64,000 nucleotides of DNA from Carettochelys insculpta (GCF_033958435.1 NC_134137.1:156513001-156577000); one strand, 5' to 3'; positions 1 through 12,115 are shown, counted from the stretch's first letter. A program made the numbers and translations. Notes: a model not told the origin generated them from the letters alone.

Positions 1-865
1 ACCCTGGGTTTTCATATCATGCTATTGCTGGGGTGCTTTGGGGGCCAAGGCAGCAGCTCAAGGGCAACCTTTCTGTTGTAGAAACCTTGGTTCAGAAATA
101 CTGGGCTTTCACCTCATGAACCTTGGACCCAAATTCCACACACCCCTGCAAACCAACTTACCCCTCTGCTTACCCAGCACCCTGCTGATTGATTCCCATC
201 TCCCCCAAGCCTCTGTCCCTGGGTCAACCAGGGGTATGTGCAAAGCTGAGCTGTGGAGGCAGGCTAACAACATCAGAAAATGGATATGGTTGGCAGGTCT
301 GAACAGATGTGTTGTATAACCTTTGCATACATCAAAATTATTGGCTTGTGTAAGAGGCATAACTTTACACGTGTTTAAAAATCTCAGATGATGTGAGTCT
401 GAATCTGTTTTTATGAAGGATCTGTTTTTTTACCTCTTGGTGATAACTCTCTCCTATCAGTACATACATCCACACCTTCATTCCTCCTCTACAGTAGATA
501 TGCTGTTTGTCTCAGATTAAGGGATTGAAACTTATGTTGTGCCTTTTCTGATAAGAAAATGTGAAGTGGAGTAAAACACTGACCCCAGAGCTGACTTGGA
601 GAATAAACTATATATACCTCCCACTTCAAACACACAGAACTGCCCATAAGCAATGTATATTCCATATTGTACTTTCTTGGGGAGTATTTGAGCAAAAAAT
701 GTGACCTGATTCTCTTATCGTTATATTTTTATGGAGTTATGTTTTGGTGTAATACATAGAAATAATTCCTGAGACTTCATTTGTAGTTTTAATATGGCAT
801 GAATACTAATACACTTGGGTATAGACCACCTTAAAGTCTGATGTAAAATTACTTCATTTTTGTAG
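1..865 (+). other. EIF2S3 intron (partial), nothing recognised
   Basis: AT-rich intron sequence left of the first visible exon. Its short ORFs show no coding signature and I recognise no repeat. Confidence 0.7.
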
Positions 866-1000
866 GTACAGTTGCGGAAGGAGCTCCTATTATTCCAATT
901 TCAGCACAGCTGAAATACAACATTGAGGTGGTTTGTGAGTATATAGTAAAGAAAATTCCAGTCCCATTGCGAGACTTCACATCAGAACCAAGACTTATTG
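866..1000 (+). CDS. EIF2S3: EIF2S3 coding exon a (end of G domain)
   Basis: The acceptor is TTTTTGTAG and the donor is G|GTATGT. It enters and leaves in phase 1. It encodes [14 protein letters not shown] and on to DFTSEPRLI. The SAQ triplet is the guanine-recognition (G5) motif. Confidence 0.95.
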
Positions 1001-4000
1001 GTATGTAAATGTTTGAAAGTTACCTATGTGTTTAACCACTCTTTCAGGACAATTCTGATATTATGGGAATGCTCTAAAGAGGGTTTGAAGAGCATTTAGT
1101 ATACACACAATTTCAAGGTCTCCGTTTCCTGAAATCTTAAATGTGAGTGTTTTGTGTATATACACAATGTAATTATATACATGAAGTGCTTTGATTTGGG
1201 TATTTTAAATGTGGGGTATAAGGTGAAAACAGCAGTGAAAATTAGTATTTTAGAAGCAAGGCAGATGAGATAATGTCTTTTATTGGATCAGCTTCTGTTC
1301 ATGGAAGGTATTTGCTTTCAAGCTACGCCGCATTCTTCTTCAGATCTAGGGAAAGAAACAGGATGATTTCTAAATCAGTTTTCCTCTTTATACATTAGAT
1401 TATTCTGTAAAGTACTGACAACCTTGTATTGTCTGAAAATTGAGCTGTACTCTATTGCAGTTTAAACTCTTGACAGTAAATTGATGTAGCTTGAAGACAC
1501 AAGGGCTGTGTCGACACTTGCATTCCTCTTTTGAAAGAGGGATGCAAATGAGGGAAATTGCAAATGCAAATGGTGTGCATATTTACGTATCTGGTACCTC
1601 ATTTGCATATTCTTTCAAAAGAAAAAAAGTAGTATAGATGTAGCTCTTTCGAAAGTAAAGCCCATCTTCAAAAGAACCTTGTTTACTTTCCAAAGAGCTG
1701 TGTCTATGCTGCTTTTCGTCTTTTGAAAGAAGAATATCCAAATGAGACACCAGATATGTAGACACAGCCAAGGAGTGGGATATGCCGACACCTGTTTTTT
1801 TCCAGTCAGTTTTCTAGTATTCACAATATTATGTCACTTGGGCATGAATGTTAACTGTTGGGTTTTGTTCAATTTTAGAACCTCTTCCTGTTACTCAGTT
1901 TGTCTGCTTTAGGCGTGTTTTACATAAAACACTGAAATCTAGAGTATATATGAATATAGACTGTAGAAAAGTGGGTCTGTTAGGAATTGGGGTAGAAGGA
2001 AAAGTCATTTTCTCTTACAAGTGCTAGTATTTCCTCCTGTATTCTCTTAAGTGGTCAGTATTTTTAAAAGCATCAGTAATAATTCAGTTGTAAAAAGAGA
2101 ACTGGATTAAAACAGGCAAGTCTGCAGTAGAAATAATTTGGGAACAGCTTTTCCTATTGCAGTCATTGGCAATACTCCCATTTCAATGGAACCATGTTTA
2201 GGTTTTGAATTTTAAAGTATACATTGCCTTCACTACCTTTACCTAAATCTTAAGCATGAAGGAGTTTAAATGCTGCACTTTAGCTTTTGAAAACTGAATT
2301 GTAGAATAGTTCTTATAGAATATTTTACTTTACTTGTTTTGTAATACTTTCTTAAAAGCATGCAAATAAAGTTGGATGTGGCATTATTTCTTCCTTTGTG
2401 CACTGATAAAACTAATATTTGTATGGCTCTGGGAATAATTTTTAAATACTAATTATTTTGTGACAAATGTATTTACTGACAACTAAATTAATTAAAATTG
2501 TATTTAAAAAGTAGGGTATTCCTTGCTAGAATATGTTTGGGTTTAACCAGTTTAACTAGACCCCTAGTTCATGTAGTATTTAAAAGTAATGAAAAAAATT
2601 GCAGGCAACAGATTTGCATAGCCTGATGAATACAGGGTAATATTTGCGTTGCATGATGCAAGTAGTGTCTTTTTTTTTTTTTTTAAGACAAGAATTGTAA
2701 ACATAATGTCAAGTGTCACTAATCAAACTTATATGTGACTTTACGATGGGGTTTATGTTCCTTTTAGTAATCAGATCTTTTGATGTCAACAAGCCTGGAT
2801 GTGAAGTAGATGACCTTAAGGGTGGTGTAGCTGGCGGTAGCATTCTAAAAGGTGTATTAAAGGTAATAGCTGCTACTCTTTTCTCTCCCTTTACCCGCCC
2901 CCATCCTTTCCTGCAAACACCTTCATACCTATATTCATGAGTATGTGCATAGTAGGTGTTTTGTCCTAGTCAGTGCAAAGCAGCTCAGAGGTGTTTAGTA
3001 CGTTCAAAGAAATTAAGTAGCTTCAGGTAGTCCTTGCTCCTGATTTCCACTGTCTTTGGTTGTGGTTTCACAATCCTGTTTTTAAAATGTTTTCTTTTTG
3101 CCTTCTTGCTATTTGAAAGCTAAACAGAAATTAGAAGCAACAAAACTGAAAAGGTCAACCCCCTTGCATCCCTCACAAAACAACTTTTTTTTCTATCTGT
3201 TATCAGTTATCTAGGTTTTTGCTAATAACAATATGATTTTTTTTTTAAATTGACACAAGTGATGTTTTTCCCAAAGTCAATAATGGTGTCCCAAACCGAA
3301 CAAGCTTTCAAGCCTTTTCCATCTTGATTATTAACTTGGAATATTAAAAAAAAAATCAAGCTTATGCATCACATACTCAGTTTGATCGTCCACTTTTTTT
3401 ACTTGGATAGTGAAATTGCATTGTTAAACTGAATGGTTTTTCATATGTTAGTCTAGTGACTTTTGGGATTGCAGTACTTTTAGAACTATTTTAAATTAAG
3501 ATGACTTAGAATTTAAATGTTTAGCTTAAAACTAAGAGTGATCATCATTCTAGTTAATCAACTTTATAACATTAATTTTTCCAGTACCACTATAACTATG
3601 TGATGCAACAGCCCAGTGCTGTTACTATTTATGTGACTCTTGAGAAAAATAACTTCACTTTCACAGCATGTAGCTTTGTACTCTGCTGAAACAAATATCT
3701 GACCACCTTTTCTCCATTACACTTAGGTAGGCCAGGAACTTGAAGTCAGACCTGGTATCGTCTCCAAGGACAGTGAAGGAAAACTCATGTGCAAGCCAAT
3801 CTTTTCCAAAATTGTATCACTTTTTGCAGAACACAATGATCTACAGTACGCTGCTCCAGGAGGCCTAATTGGTAAGAGTGTGGTTTGTTTTGTTTTGTTC
3901 TGTTTTTTACTGAAGACATTTTTCTCCCTGTGCCTATTTTTGAAAACTTGAATGGTTTCAGGTAACACTACACTTCCTACAAAGAGCAGGGGTAAAAATG

Positions 4001-7000
4001 CAGGAAAAAGTATGTTTATATGAAATTTAATGTATGACTCCTGCAGCACTTATGTACCTCTTAATATGTATATAGTTAATGAAGCTTTATAAAACACTGC
4101 CAAATAGATAAATAGCTAAATTTACTCTGTTACATGGTGTCCTAATATGCTTTGATGTTATCTGTGCTGCTCCAAGCATAAGAACAGCCATACTGGGTAA
4201 GACCAAAGGTTCATGTAGCCCAGTATCCTGTCTTGAACAGTGGCCAATGCCAGATGCCCCAGAGGGAGTGAACAGAACATATGATACACTGTTCCAGGAT
4301 TTATCACAGCTGTTAGTTACACAAGTAAATAGTTCAATTCAGTGCTTAGTGCCCATCTCCAGCTGGATAAGGGAGGTGTTCAGTATGGTGCTAAGAATAA
4401 TGGCTAATTTCATTTGTAGGTCTCCATTAAATGTATTTGTTGTATGTAAATATGGTATTTAATTTTCACTTATTCCTCAGAAGTTATATTGTTCTCTAAT
4501 AGGTGTCGGCACTAAAATTGACCCAACTTTGTGTCGGGCTGATCGAATGGTGGGGCAGGTTCTTGGTGCAGTTGGAGCACTCCCTGAAATATTCACAGAG
4601 CTGGAAATTTCCTATTTCTTGCTTAGGCGACTCCTGGGCGTGCGTACTGAGGGAGACAAGAAGGCTGCAAAGGTTAGTATATTTGCACCTGTTCATTTAT
4701 AATGGGTAGGGAACCATTGTTTGGTCAGGCCCCTGAACCACAGAAAAAATCAGTTGAGGCCCACAGACCAGTGAGAACTGGAGGTGGGGGGAAGGCCAAA
4801 CAAACAGAATCCATTTACTGACTAGGCTCTCACTCACAATTTGGTGTACCAAGGCTCCTCCCACATCAGGGCAAGCCAGCACTTATACTCCAGCCCTGTG
4901 ACAAGTCTCTGGGCTTTGGCATACCTGTTTTAGAATTTTTCTTTGGTCACCTGTATGTAGCAGTCAAATATGAAATCTTTTGTGTTTTCTCTTCATTTAA
5001 AGTATTGGCAGCAAAATGCTATTAACTTTGTAAGATATTTGCCTATTTAACGTAAAACTTTGAGAAGTTTTTTTACATCTTACTTCAGGTGCAAAAACTA
5101 TCCAAGAATGAAGTTCTAATGGTAAATATTGGATCCTTATCTACGGGAGGAAGAGTTAGTGCAGTGAAGGCTGATTTGGGCAAGATAGTTCTAACTAACC
5201 CTGTGTGCACAGAAGTAGGAGAAAAAATTGCCCTTAGTCGAAGAGTCGAGAAACACTGGCGGTAAGTTGGCAAAACAAAGACAGAATTATCCATGGATGT
5301 TACTGTGTTGCACTGACATCAGTACTATCTGCCTCTACTGTAGAATTCATTTTTATTCCTATAAATTGTCTAAGCACCTAGTCTTTTATTTCCTGTGGAA
5401 CACCACATTTTTCAAAAATGTTAGAAGGGGAATAATGAAAAATTCAATACTTGATAGTCTTTGTCCTGTTTAATATTACTGCACAATAAACCTTATGATG
5501 CCAAGAGTTGTGACTTAACACAATCATACCACAGTAACAGAGCAGGAGCCATGCTAGTCTATATACTATCAACACAAAAAGCAGTCAAGGAGCACTTTAA
5601 AGAGTAGGGCTATATCTGCACTAGTAAAAAGCTTCGAAATGGCCATGCAAATGTCCATTTTGAAGTTGACTAATAAAGCGCTGAAATACATATTCAGCGC
5701 CTCATTAGCATGCAAGCGGCTGCAGCACTTCGAAATTGACGCTGCTCATCCCGACGGGGCTCCTTTTCGAAAGGACCCCGGCTACTTCGAAGTCCCCTTA
5801 TTCCCATGAACTGATGGGAATAAGGAGACTTCGAAGTAGCCAGGGTCCTTTCGAAAAGGAGCCCTGTCTGGATGAGCCGTGCGTCGGCGAGCTGCGTCAA
5901 TTTCCAAGTGCTGCGTCCACCTGCATGCTAATGAAGTGCTGAATATGTATTTCAGCGCTTCATTAGTAAACTTCAGAATGGCCATTTGCATGGCCATTTC
6001 AAAGTTTTTGGCTAGTGTAGACATGGCCTAGCAAAATATTTTATTAGGTGAGCTTTCATGGGACAGACCCACTTCTTCAGACCATAGCCATACCAGAACA
6101 GATGGCTATGGTCTGAAGAAGTGGGTCTGTCCCACAAAAGCTCACCTAATAAAATATTTTGCTAGTCTTTAAAGTGCTCCTTGACTGCTTTTTGTTTTAA
6201 TCACGCCACAGTAATGCTAATAGCAGGATCTCTTTACTCAGTGATGCCTAAGACCAAATTAAAATCAAGGATACAGTGCCTTTAAGGCCAGGTTTGTCTT
6301 AAAGCAGTAATTCTCTGCCTGTGGGCTTGGGGTCAGCAGTTCCAGCTCAATGTGATTGCTAGTGTCCCTTTGCAAAATGTGTGTGTTGGTGAAAACAAAG
6401 GATCGAAGGGACGCTGACTACCAAGGACCTTTTTTCTCTGGACACTGAGAGACTGGAGGTATTGATTTTATTAGCCCATACAGGATACAAGAATAGTGGG
6501 GGCACCCAAAAACATCCTGTAGCAGGATCCTTGAAGTTGGGGAACAGTATGGCTGCTGGCTCCTTGAAGCTTATTACTTGGCTTCTCTTTAAGCAACTGC
6601 CCTGCTCAAATTTATATTCTGTGCTCCGAGATGAGATTAAAGGTAGCCTAGAAACCTATGCAATCCTGTTCCTCTATAGTCACTGTGTGGACATCACACT
6701 GAGGGAAGTCAAATAAAGGTCTGTTACCATACTTCCCTGTTGGCTAGCTAAGTGATACTGCAGTGTTTTAAAAGCTGTCTCTGAAGCTGCATCTTAAGCT
6801 AGTGAAAAGGGTTGGTGGATTTTTTTAATAAAGCCGTGGGTGTGTGAGGGGAAGTGGAAGAGGGAAGATTTTTGCCTTGCCCAGATAAGTTATTTTAAAA
6901 AAAAAAGGTCAGCCTGGTGTTCAGGTTACATCCCCAGTGAGAAGCATAATGACCTTAACAATTGAACTAATTATATTCCTTTTTTTAAGGTGTTCTCATT

Positions 7001-7431
7001 TCTCTTTAAAAGTAATGCAAAGCTTTGTGCAGGCTGGAAAGCAAATTGTCAGAATGTTTTTGTTTACAGTTAACTAGGCAATTTTGGACAAGTAAAATCT
7101 TAATTAGTTTACGTTTAACAACATATTTTAAAAAATAGTCCCACAGCTTAAGGAGAAAGTCCTGTTTGCTTATGCTTTTTCCATTACTCTCCATTCTCTC
7201 CATTCTCCTATGCTACCAGCAGTCAGTCTTTGTTTAAGATTTTGCAGTACAGGGTGAAGTTCAGGTACATCTGAAACCTGTGTGAGTATTCCCAATACAA
7301 CCATGCCTGCATTTTGGATATTCTAAACACAGTTACAAGTAACTTCAACTTGTTTTTCATTTTGCAGTTTGATTGGCTGGGGTCAGATAAGAAGAGGAGT
7401 GACAATCAAGCCAACAATTGATGATGACTGA
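866..7431 (+). CDS. EIF2S3: EIF2S3 C-terminal half: eIF2 gamma subunit (six exons, 5' part outside window)
   Basis: eIF2 gamma is the GTP-binding subunit of the eIF2 ternary complex that brings initiator Met-tRNA to the 40S ribosome. Exons at 866-1000, 2768-2862, 3727-3871, 4503-4672, 5089-5261 and 7368-7431 join in frame through AG/GT sites with intron phases 1,0,1,0,2. They give 260 residues and a TGA stop, matching in length the human protein from about residue 213 to 472 (from memory). Visible parts are the end of the G domain with the G5-type motif ISAQ, then beta-barrel domains II and III, ending in acidic IDDD. No frameshift or stop is present. Differences from the remembered human protein include PLRD for PPRD in the first exon and TIDDD for TVDDD at the end. 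The G1-G4 motifs and the start codon lie left of the window. Confidence 0.96.
1265..1355 (+). repeat. SINE/LINE-tail fragment
   Basis: The sequence reads ATGTCTTTTATTGGATCAGC, then a 'CTTTCAAGCTACG' part and 'CATTCTTCTTCAGATCT'. This resembles the body of a common sauropsid tRNA-SINE from memory. No head or target duplication was found. Confidence 0.5.
1504..1769. mobile_element. Foldback MITE (AAAGAGG type), 3-bp TSD AAG
   Basis: The ends are GGCTGTGTCGACACTTGC and the inverted GTAGACACAGCC. Direct AAG flanks lie at 1501-1503 and 1770-1772. The interior carries CTCTTTTGAAAGAGG and ATGCAAATGAGG boxes shared with the copies near 10.5 and 45.3 kb. There is no coding capacity. Confidence 0.75.
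2768..2862 (+). CDS. EIF2S3: EIF2S3 coding exon b (start of domain II)
   Basis: The acceptor is CTTTTAG and the donor AAAG|GTAATA. It runs from phase 1 to phase 0 and encodes [19 protein letters not shown] followed by [12 protein letters not shown]. Confidence 0.95.
2863..3726 (+). other. EIF2S3 intron, nothing recognised
   Basis: AT-rich intron with short A and T runs. No repeat family or coding signal was recognised. Confidence 0.7.
3727..3871 (+). CDS. EIF2S3: EIF2S3 coding exon c (domain II)
   Basis: The acceptor is ACTTAG and the donor G|GTAAGA. It runs from phase 0 to phase 1 and encodes [19 protein letters not shown] through [13 protein letters not shown]. Confidence 0.95.
3872..4502 (+). 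other. EIF2S3 intron with a dispersed repeat fragment
   Basis: Intron between exons c and d, containing the repeat fragment listed at 4180-4390. Confidence 0.75.
4180..4390 (+). repeat. Dispersed retroelement fragment (turtle type)
   Basis: The text AGAACAGCCATACTGGGTAA, 'GACCAAAGGTTCATGTAGCCC', 'CAGTGGCCAATGCCAGATGC' resembles a dispersed sauropsid retroelement that I remember as frequent in turtle genomes. I cannot assign the family without a library search. Confidence 0.5.
4503..4672 (+). CDS. EIF2S3: EIF2S3 coding exon d (domain II/III)
   Basis: The acceptor is CTAATAG and the donor AAG|GTTAGT. It runs from phase 1 to phase 0 and encodes [18 protein letters not shown] through [14 protein letters not shown]. 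Confidence 0.95.
4673..5088 (+). other. EIF2S3 intron with a possible old DNA-transposon remnant
   Basis: The part at about 4703-4925 is richer in GC than the surrounding intron and may be an old dispersed repeat. I could not find its ends. Confidence 0.4.
5089..5261 (+). CDS. EIF2S3: EIF2S3 coding exon e (domain III)
   Basis: The acceptor is ACTTCAG and the donor CG|GTAAGT. It runs from phase 0 to phase 2 and encodes [20 protein letters not shown] through [10 protein letters not shown], plus two bases of an Arg codon. Confidence 0.95.
5538..6199 (+). repeat. Foldback tRNA-SINE (interrupted by a MITE)
   Basis: A tRNA-like head (GAGCAGGAGCCATGCTAGTC) leads into a body containing AGCAGTCAAGGAGCACTTTA, then TTATTAGGTGAGCTTTC and ACCCACTTCTTCAGACC. 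A 12-base loop (6091-6102) follows, and then the whole body again in reverse complement to about 6199. Imperfect direct flanks (AATCATACCACAGTAA near 5522-5537 and AATCACGCCACAGTAA near 6199-6214) mark one insertion event. The MITE at 5608-6028 splits the left arm. Confidence 0.75.
5608..6028. mobile_element. Palindromic MITE (TTCGAAATGGCC type), 3-bp TSD TAG
   Basis: A 421-bp near-complete inverted repeat with ends GGCTATATCTGCAC and GTGTAGACATGGCC. Direct TAG flanks lie at 5605-5607 and 6029-6031. The intact right arm of the host SINE shows the uninterrupted CTAGCAAAATATTTT order. The same family occurs at 42.3 and 58.7 kb. Confidence 0.82.
7368..7431 (+). CDS. EIF2S3: EIF2S3 last coding exon with stop
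   Basis: The acceptor is TTTTGCAG. It completes the Arg codon, then reads [20 protein letters not shown] and stops at TGA 7429-7431. Confidence 0.95.
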
Positions 7432-7785
7432 AAAGTAAAAACAAGAGCTTCGTTTTGAGAGATGGAGTGGCTACTTCCGTATACTTGAGGGGAGTGTACG
7501 TTTTCGGGGTGAAATTTGTTGCATAACTCTCATTGCCCCAGATATTTTACTGGAAACTTACCCTCTTACTAAAATACTTGTCCATATACCCAATAAAAGG
7601 GTAAAAATAATTGGCATAGAGGTGGATTTTAACTATCCACATTTTAGTAGAAACTAATTGTCTCATGCCATATCCAATTTGCGATAATTTGTTTGAGAAG
7701 ATCTCTTAAATATCACTCAAGCCACCACAGTGTAAAACACAAACCACAAAGCCTGTTTTGAAATAAAATATTTGCTTCTTATTTT
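7432..7785 (+). other. EIF2S3: EIF2S3 3' UTR with two polyadenylation signals
   Basis: AATAAA occurs at 7592-7597 and again at 7762-7767. The second is followed by a T-rich stretch, as expected near a cleavage site. The transcript end near 7785 is an inference; the earlier signal could give a shorter form. Confidence 0.55.
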
Positions 7786-7789
7786 TTCA

Positions 7790-10490
7790 TTAATTCTTAT
7801 TCTTTGATAGTGAAAGACTGCAAAGATTGTTCAACCAGTACCAGAATTTACAAAGAAAATAAACTCCTTGAAGACCAATTCCCTGTTTTTACCCTGTACT
7901 AGTTTTGTTTGTCTCTGAACTTCATGCAGCAAATGTTTTTTTAATGTTTTCAACTCCTGCTTCATGAATGGTACCTTCTGTATTTTGCAATTAGGCCACT
8001 GTCTGTGACTTATTAGTCCTGGAAGACACAAATTCAAGAGGAATTACTATTGAAACACACAAAGGGGAAAACGCCAAACTCATGTCAAATGGAAGTACTG
8101 TTTTTAATTTTGCTTCATAATCTTAGAAGGGATCAGACAACCTGTGTAAAACCACTACTGTTTGACATGATAAAGCTATATGTAGAGAAATTAACTGCTT
8201 ACCTCTATGGAGAAATGAGCTGCTTATGTCCAAACTCAGTGGTTTTTCTATCTTTTTTCATATCTGTGCCCCTAAATATTTTTAATGGAGATGCAGATCC
8301 CTTTGGAAATTCAGACTGAAGTGTGCAGAGCCCACCGTAGAAGTCTTAGATTGAAAACTAAACAGAATTCCACTGTAAACATTGCACATGCTTGGCAAGG
8401 GATTTGACACAGGGTGAGAGAGGACACTGAACTCTGGGCTTTTAAGGTAATGCCAATGCTTTTCTGGGTCTCAAACTATGTTTTCTTAGTTAAATCTTAG
8501 ACACAGTCTTTGGACTCTAGAGATCCATGCATGCAAGGTTAAAAACCACTATTCTAACTTATTTCTGAATTAGAATAGGCTAGTTCTGGGATCTCTCCAA
8601 AGAAGACTGCCAAAATTTGACCTTTTGACCTCTACGTACTGTCCGAGCACCAGTGCTACTTTTTAAAGTCACTAACAGACTAGTTTACAACAGCATCACT
8701 AATAAAAGATGCAGAGCTTTTATTTTTTAGGTTGTGGCTGGTCACAGGCGGCATGGCTTTGATCAAGCTCCCAGCTGGATCGTTGAGGAGGGGTGGGGCT
8801 GAACTGCCTTGTGTGCTGATGAAAATCAGCATGCATGCCACTCTTGGCACCTGTGCTGGGGGTCACTGACCCCTGGGCTGATTTATTGGATAAATATTTG
8901 GTATGATCGATCTGAAATTCATGGAAATGTCTAGGAAGTCTTGTAGAAATGGATGTTTAGAAAACATCAGCTTGATGCCGATATAGTTATAAATGTTAAT
9001 TGAATGTCAAGTATAAAATTATTTTCTCAATTAGCCATTTGAATTTTGACTGATTTGAAAGAAGACACATTGTTTAAAGTTGTTTGTTCTGTGCGAGACA
9101 CCAAATATTCCTTCTGTCACTTCATCCGTTTTAGGTGCTACTGCTTTTCTTTGTTGTGATTTTCACTTTTGAGAGCGTATAATGCTAGATGTAAGTTTAG
9201 TGTTATATAATACAGTAAACACTTGTTAATAGTGACATATCCATGCCCTTTTGCTATATTGCTCCTACGTGACTGCTGCTGTTGTGGGGGAGTGTATTCT
9301 AATCAAAAGCATATGAGGAGGTAAGCTTGTTTTGGAAGGGGTGGGGCACCCCCATGGTAGGGGGAGGAATTACAGAGTGGGGAAACTCCAGACTTGCAAA
9401 GGAGCTTTGGGTTTGGCAGTGGAGTTCCCAGTTGGTTGGTCTCACTGCTAGTTTCATCCTCCATCCTGGTAAGAGATGGATGCCTGGGAACAGCGTCTTG
9501 TGTGTGGGGGCAAACGAATAGGTCAGTGCCCTGGAGTGGAGACTGAAGGCAGGGAGACTAGCCTACTTTGTCTAAACACCAAAACAGCACACCCAAACCG
9601 TATTGCTGGCAACAGAGGTGGAAGACACAGCTCTGCACCAGGTTAGGGTGGGGAGTCCCCATGCCACAGCAAAATAGCAGTTTTTCCCCTCCCCCCCATA
9701 CATATGCAAGCCAGATGCTGAAGACAGGAAGATGAAACCTTTTGTATGTACCTCTGCTGCTTCGCTATTCCAGCTTTTCATTCTTCTGAGAAAAAAATGC
9801 CCCTCCTCCAGATTCTCTCTCCCCTCAAATGTCCTCTATGCTTGCTCCACACACAGGATCTGTCACGCTGTGCAAAAGGACAGGGCTGTCTGCCCTGGAA
9901 CTGAGCTGAAGGGCCAGGGTTGGGAGGGGAGTGGAAAGATTCAATTTTGGAGGGCATCACTCCTGCATTTCCCCCCCTCAGTCTCTGCCCATGGATGTAA
10001 CAGCAGCTCAAATGTTTCTTTGATGCAGTGGCTGTGCTGCTGTCTCCAAGTGGACAATCCATAGTAGGGAAAGTGGTCCCAGTGGAAATGTTGCTAAAGA
10101 GGCAGTTACTTTTACAAGGTGTTGCTGCAAACAAGCATCTGCTGTATTAGCTGGGTAAGTCAGACCTAATGCTAGCTCTTTCATGTTATGAAATGCTGTT
10201 TTCACTTCCAAGCTGTACTGTGTATGCTTTCTGGAGTTCAGTTCCTTTGTGTTTGAATTTGGGCTCTGTGCTTGGCATTCCACATACCTGCTTGTAGCCT
10301 GGGTCCAAATAATTTGTATCTTTTTCACTTGGTTTTTAATTCTGTAGACCATTCCTCTACCTCACTGGTTGTTGAAGTTAAATTTATTAATTTTATACTA
10401 TATTTTGAGAGCCTTAAATGAAGAACACAGGATTAGTGTAAAATATTGCTTGATTTCCATCCTCTTGCCCAACCTGTGGTTCTATGCAAC
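7790..10490. other. Intergenic, no gene recognised
   Basis: DNA downstream of EIF2S3. A GC-richer patch at about 8740-8890 contains a self-complementary GGGTCACTGACCCC and may be a DNA-transposon remnant. ORFs between 9327 and 10352 overlap on both strands, lack any recognisable domain and look accidental. Confidence 0.6.
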
Positions 10491-10496
10491 AGTGTG

Positions 10497-10804
10497 GGTG
10501 TGTCTACATGTACACTCCTCTTTTGAAAGAGGTATGCAAATGAGGTGTACATTTGCATATTTGACACCTAATTTGCATATTCTAATTTCAAAAGAGCTTA
10601 AAGGGAAGAAGGGATTCTTTTGAAGATGGGGTTTACTTTTGAAAGAGCAGCATCTACACTGGCTTTCTTCTTTCAAAAGAAGCTCTTTCAAAATTAGAAT
10701 ACACAAATGAGGTGCTAAATATGCAAATTTATACCTCATTTGCATTTCGATTTATCTCATTTGGACACCTCTTTCAAAAGAGGAATGCAAGTGTACGCAC
10801 CCCC
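10497..10804. mobile_element. Foldback MITE (AAAGAGG type), second copy
   Basis: The left end GGGTGTGTCTACATGTACAC is inverted at the right as AAGTGTACGCACCCCC. Both arms carry CTCTTTTGAAAGAGG (and inverse) plus ATGCAAATGAGGT boxes. Related to 1504-1769. Exact ends and target duplication are uncertain; CAGTG flanks both sides. Confidence 0.7.
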
Positions 10805-10809
10805 CAGTG

Positions 10810-11915
10810 GTAACCATTTCAGGCTGTTTCAAAGACTGACAGCATTTTCCCCTTCTGGGAGTAATTTCTGCAACCATAAATTGTTTAGTTTGGGGAAGAG
10901 AAACAACAAAAAGTGTAATAGGCTACAAGAACGCTGTAAATACAGCATAATGCTGCTGACACATTCTGTACTGCTGGGAAAGATTTCTGGGCCAGATATT
11001 TAAAAGTATTTCAGAATCGAACTGCATAGATGAGGGTTTGGTAGGATTTTCAAAAGTACGTGGAGGTCTTACCAATTTGATTTCTGTGGGAGTTCGATGC
11101 ATAGGTGCACTTGAAAATTCCTTTAAAAACTTGGCGTTTTAGTGGCTTTACCTGATCACTTCCCCTACCCATACACTTTCCCTAATCCGCATTCTCTTCC
11201 CTACCACCTGACAAATGTAAACAAAAACTTGTAGACAACAAAAAGCTAAAAAACTTTTATAAAAGCAAAATTAGCATGTTTAAACATCTTCAGTTTGAAA
11301 ATCTATTTAAAATTATTATGTGAGTAACTAGATCTTTAGGATATTGTAGTGTAATACTGCTTAATTTATTCTCATGTAGATAAATTCAGAATATTGGCAT
11401 TGTTCAGATACTATAATAGCACTGGTTCAAATACATGTCTTTTTTTCTTTAGGTCAGTGCTGCATTCCTGCTAACACTGGATTTTACATTTTAAAAATTG
11501 ACCGTTAACTTTGATGTTACTGGTCACTTTTTATTCTCCTTTACATTCAGCTGTAAAGAAACCAAGTACTATAATCTCTTGCGATTTTGCATGGGTAGGA
11601 ACAGTATGAAGTGGAGAAAGACGTAAGTCTTAGTGTGTTGCCATGAGACATTTGTGTGCAAATAAGATGAGCTTGCCTCTACAAGAGTCAAGCAGTTTGG
11701 AAAGTCAGTGCTAAGCCTACTTTAAATAGAGACAATGTAACTCTTCACTTACATTTGGATTTAATGTCTTTTATTTAGTTCATTCTGGTGATACTGAAAA
11801 TTTGCTAATTTCTGTGTATGTGTAATGACTGAGGCTGTTTTAAGCAATTCTGGCTTTCTGGGTAACTTCTGGAAAGGCACTAAATCTTTTAGGTTTGGTG
11901 GAAGGATATTGGCAC
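10810..11915. other. Intergenic, nothing recognised
   Basis: AT-rich sequence without a convincing ORF or recognised repeat. Confidence 0.55.
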
Positions 11916-11918
11916 TAA

Positions 11919-12115
11919 TCTCAGAGCGGTAGCTGTGGTAGTGTGTAGCTTCACAAAAATACCAAGAACAACAAGTTCTGTGGCACTTTATAGACTAACA
12001 GATATTTTGGAACATAAGCTTTCGTGGGCAAAGACCTACTTCGTCATCTGTAAGGTGCCACAGGACTTCTTGTTGTTTTTGAAGATACAGACTAACATGG
12101 CTGCCTCTGTGGTAC
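11919..12115. repeat. Tail-to-tail palindromic Cry-type SINE
   Basis: A + strand SINE with head (TCAGAGCGGTAGCTGTGGTA) and body (GTGGCACTTTATAGACTAAC, AAGCTTTCGTGGGCAAAGAC) meets an inverted partial copy: GGTGCCACAGGACTTCTTG, then GAAGATACAGACTAACATGG, the reverse complement of a head. Both outer ends are therefore tRNA-like heads. No clear target duplication was seen. Confidence 0.75.

Larger units (their letters stand above)
1001..2767 (+). other. EIF2S3 intron with a SINE fragment and a MITE
   Basis: Intron between exons a and b. It holds the two repeats listed separately (about 1265-1355 and 1504-1769). The rest is AT-rich with a poly-T run near 2670-2685. Confidence 0.8.
5262..7367 (+). 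other. EIF2S3 last intron
   Basis: The left third holds a foldback SINE with a nested MITE (separate entries). From 6215 to 7367 I recognise nothing; a short A run sits near 6896-6906. Confidence 0.75.

Noticed and set aside
5694..6024. Overlapping ORFs with matching peptides on both strands
   Set aside because: Same cause: the arms of the palindromic MITE at 5608-6028.
9327..10352. Cluster of ORFs up to 118 residues on both strands
   Set aside because: No splice-site pattern, no domain and equal openness on both strands.
11919..12115. Possible tRNA genes or CRISPR-like repeats at the SINE heads
   Set aside because: The tRNA-like text is diverged, attached to SINE bodies and lacks an intact cloverleaf. 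There are no regularly spaced repeats.
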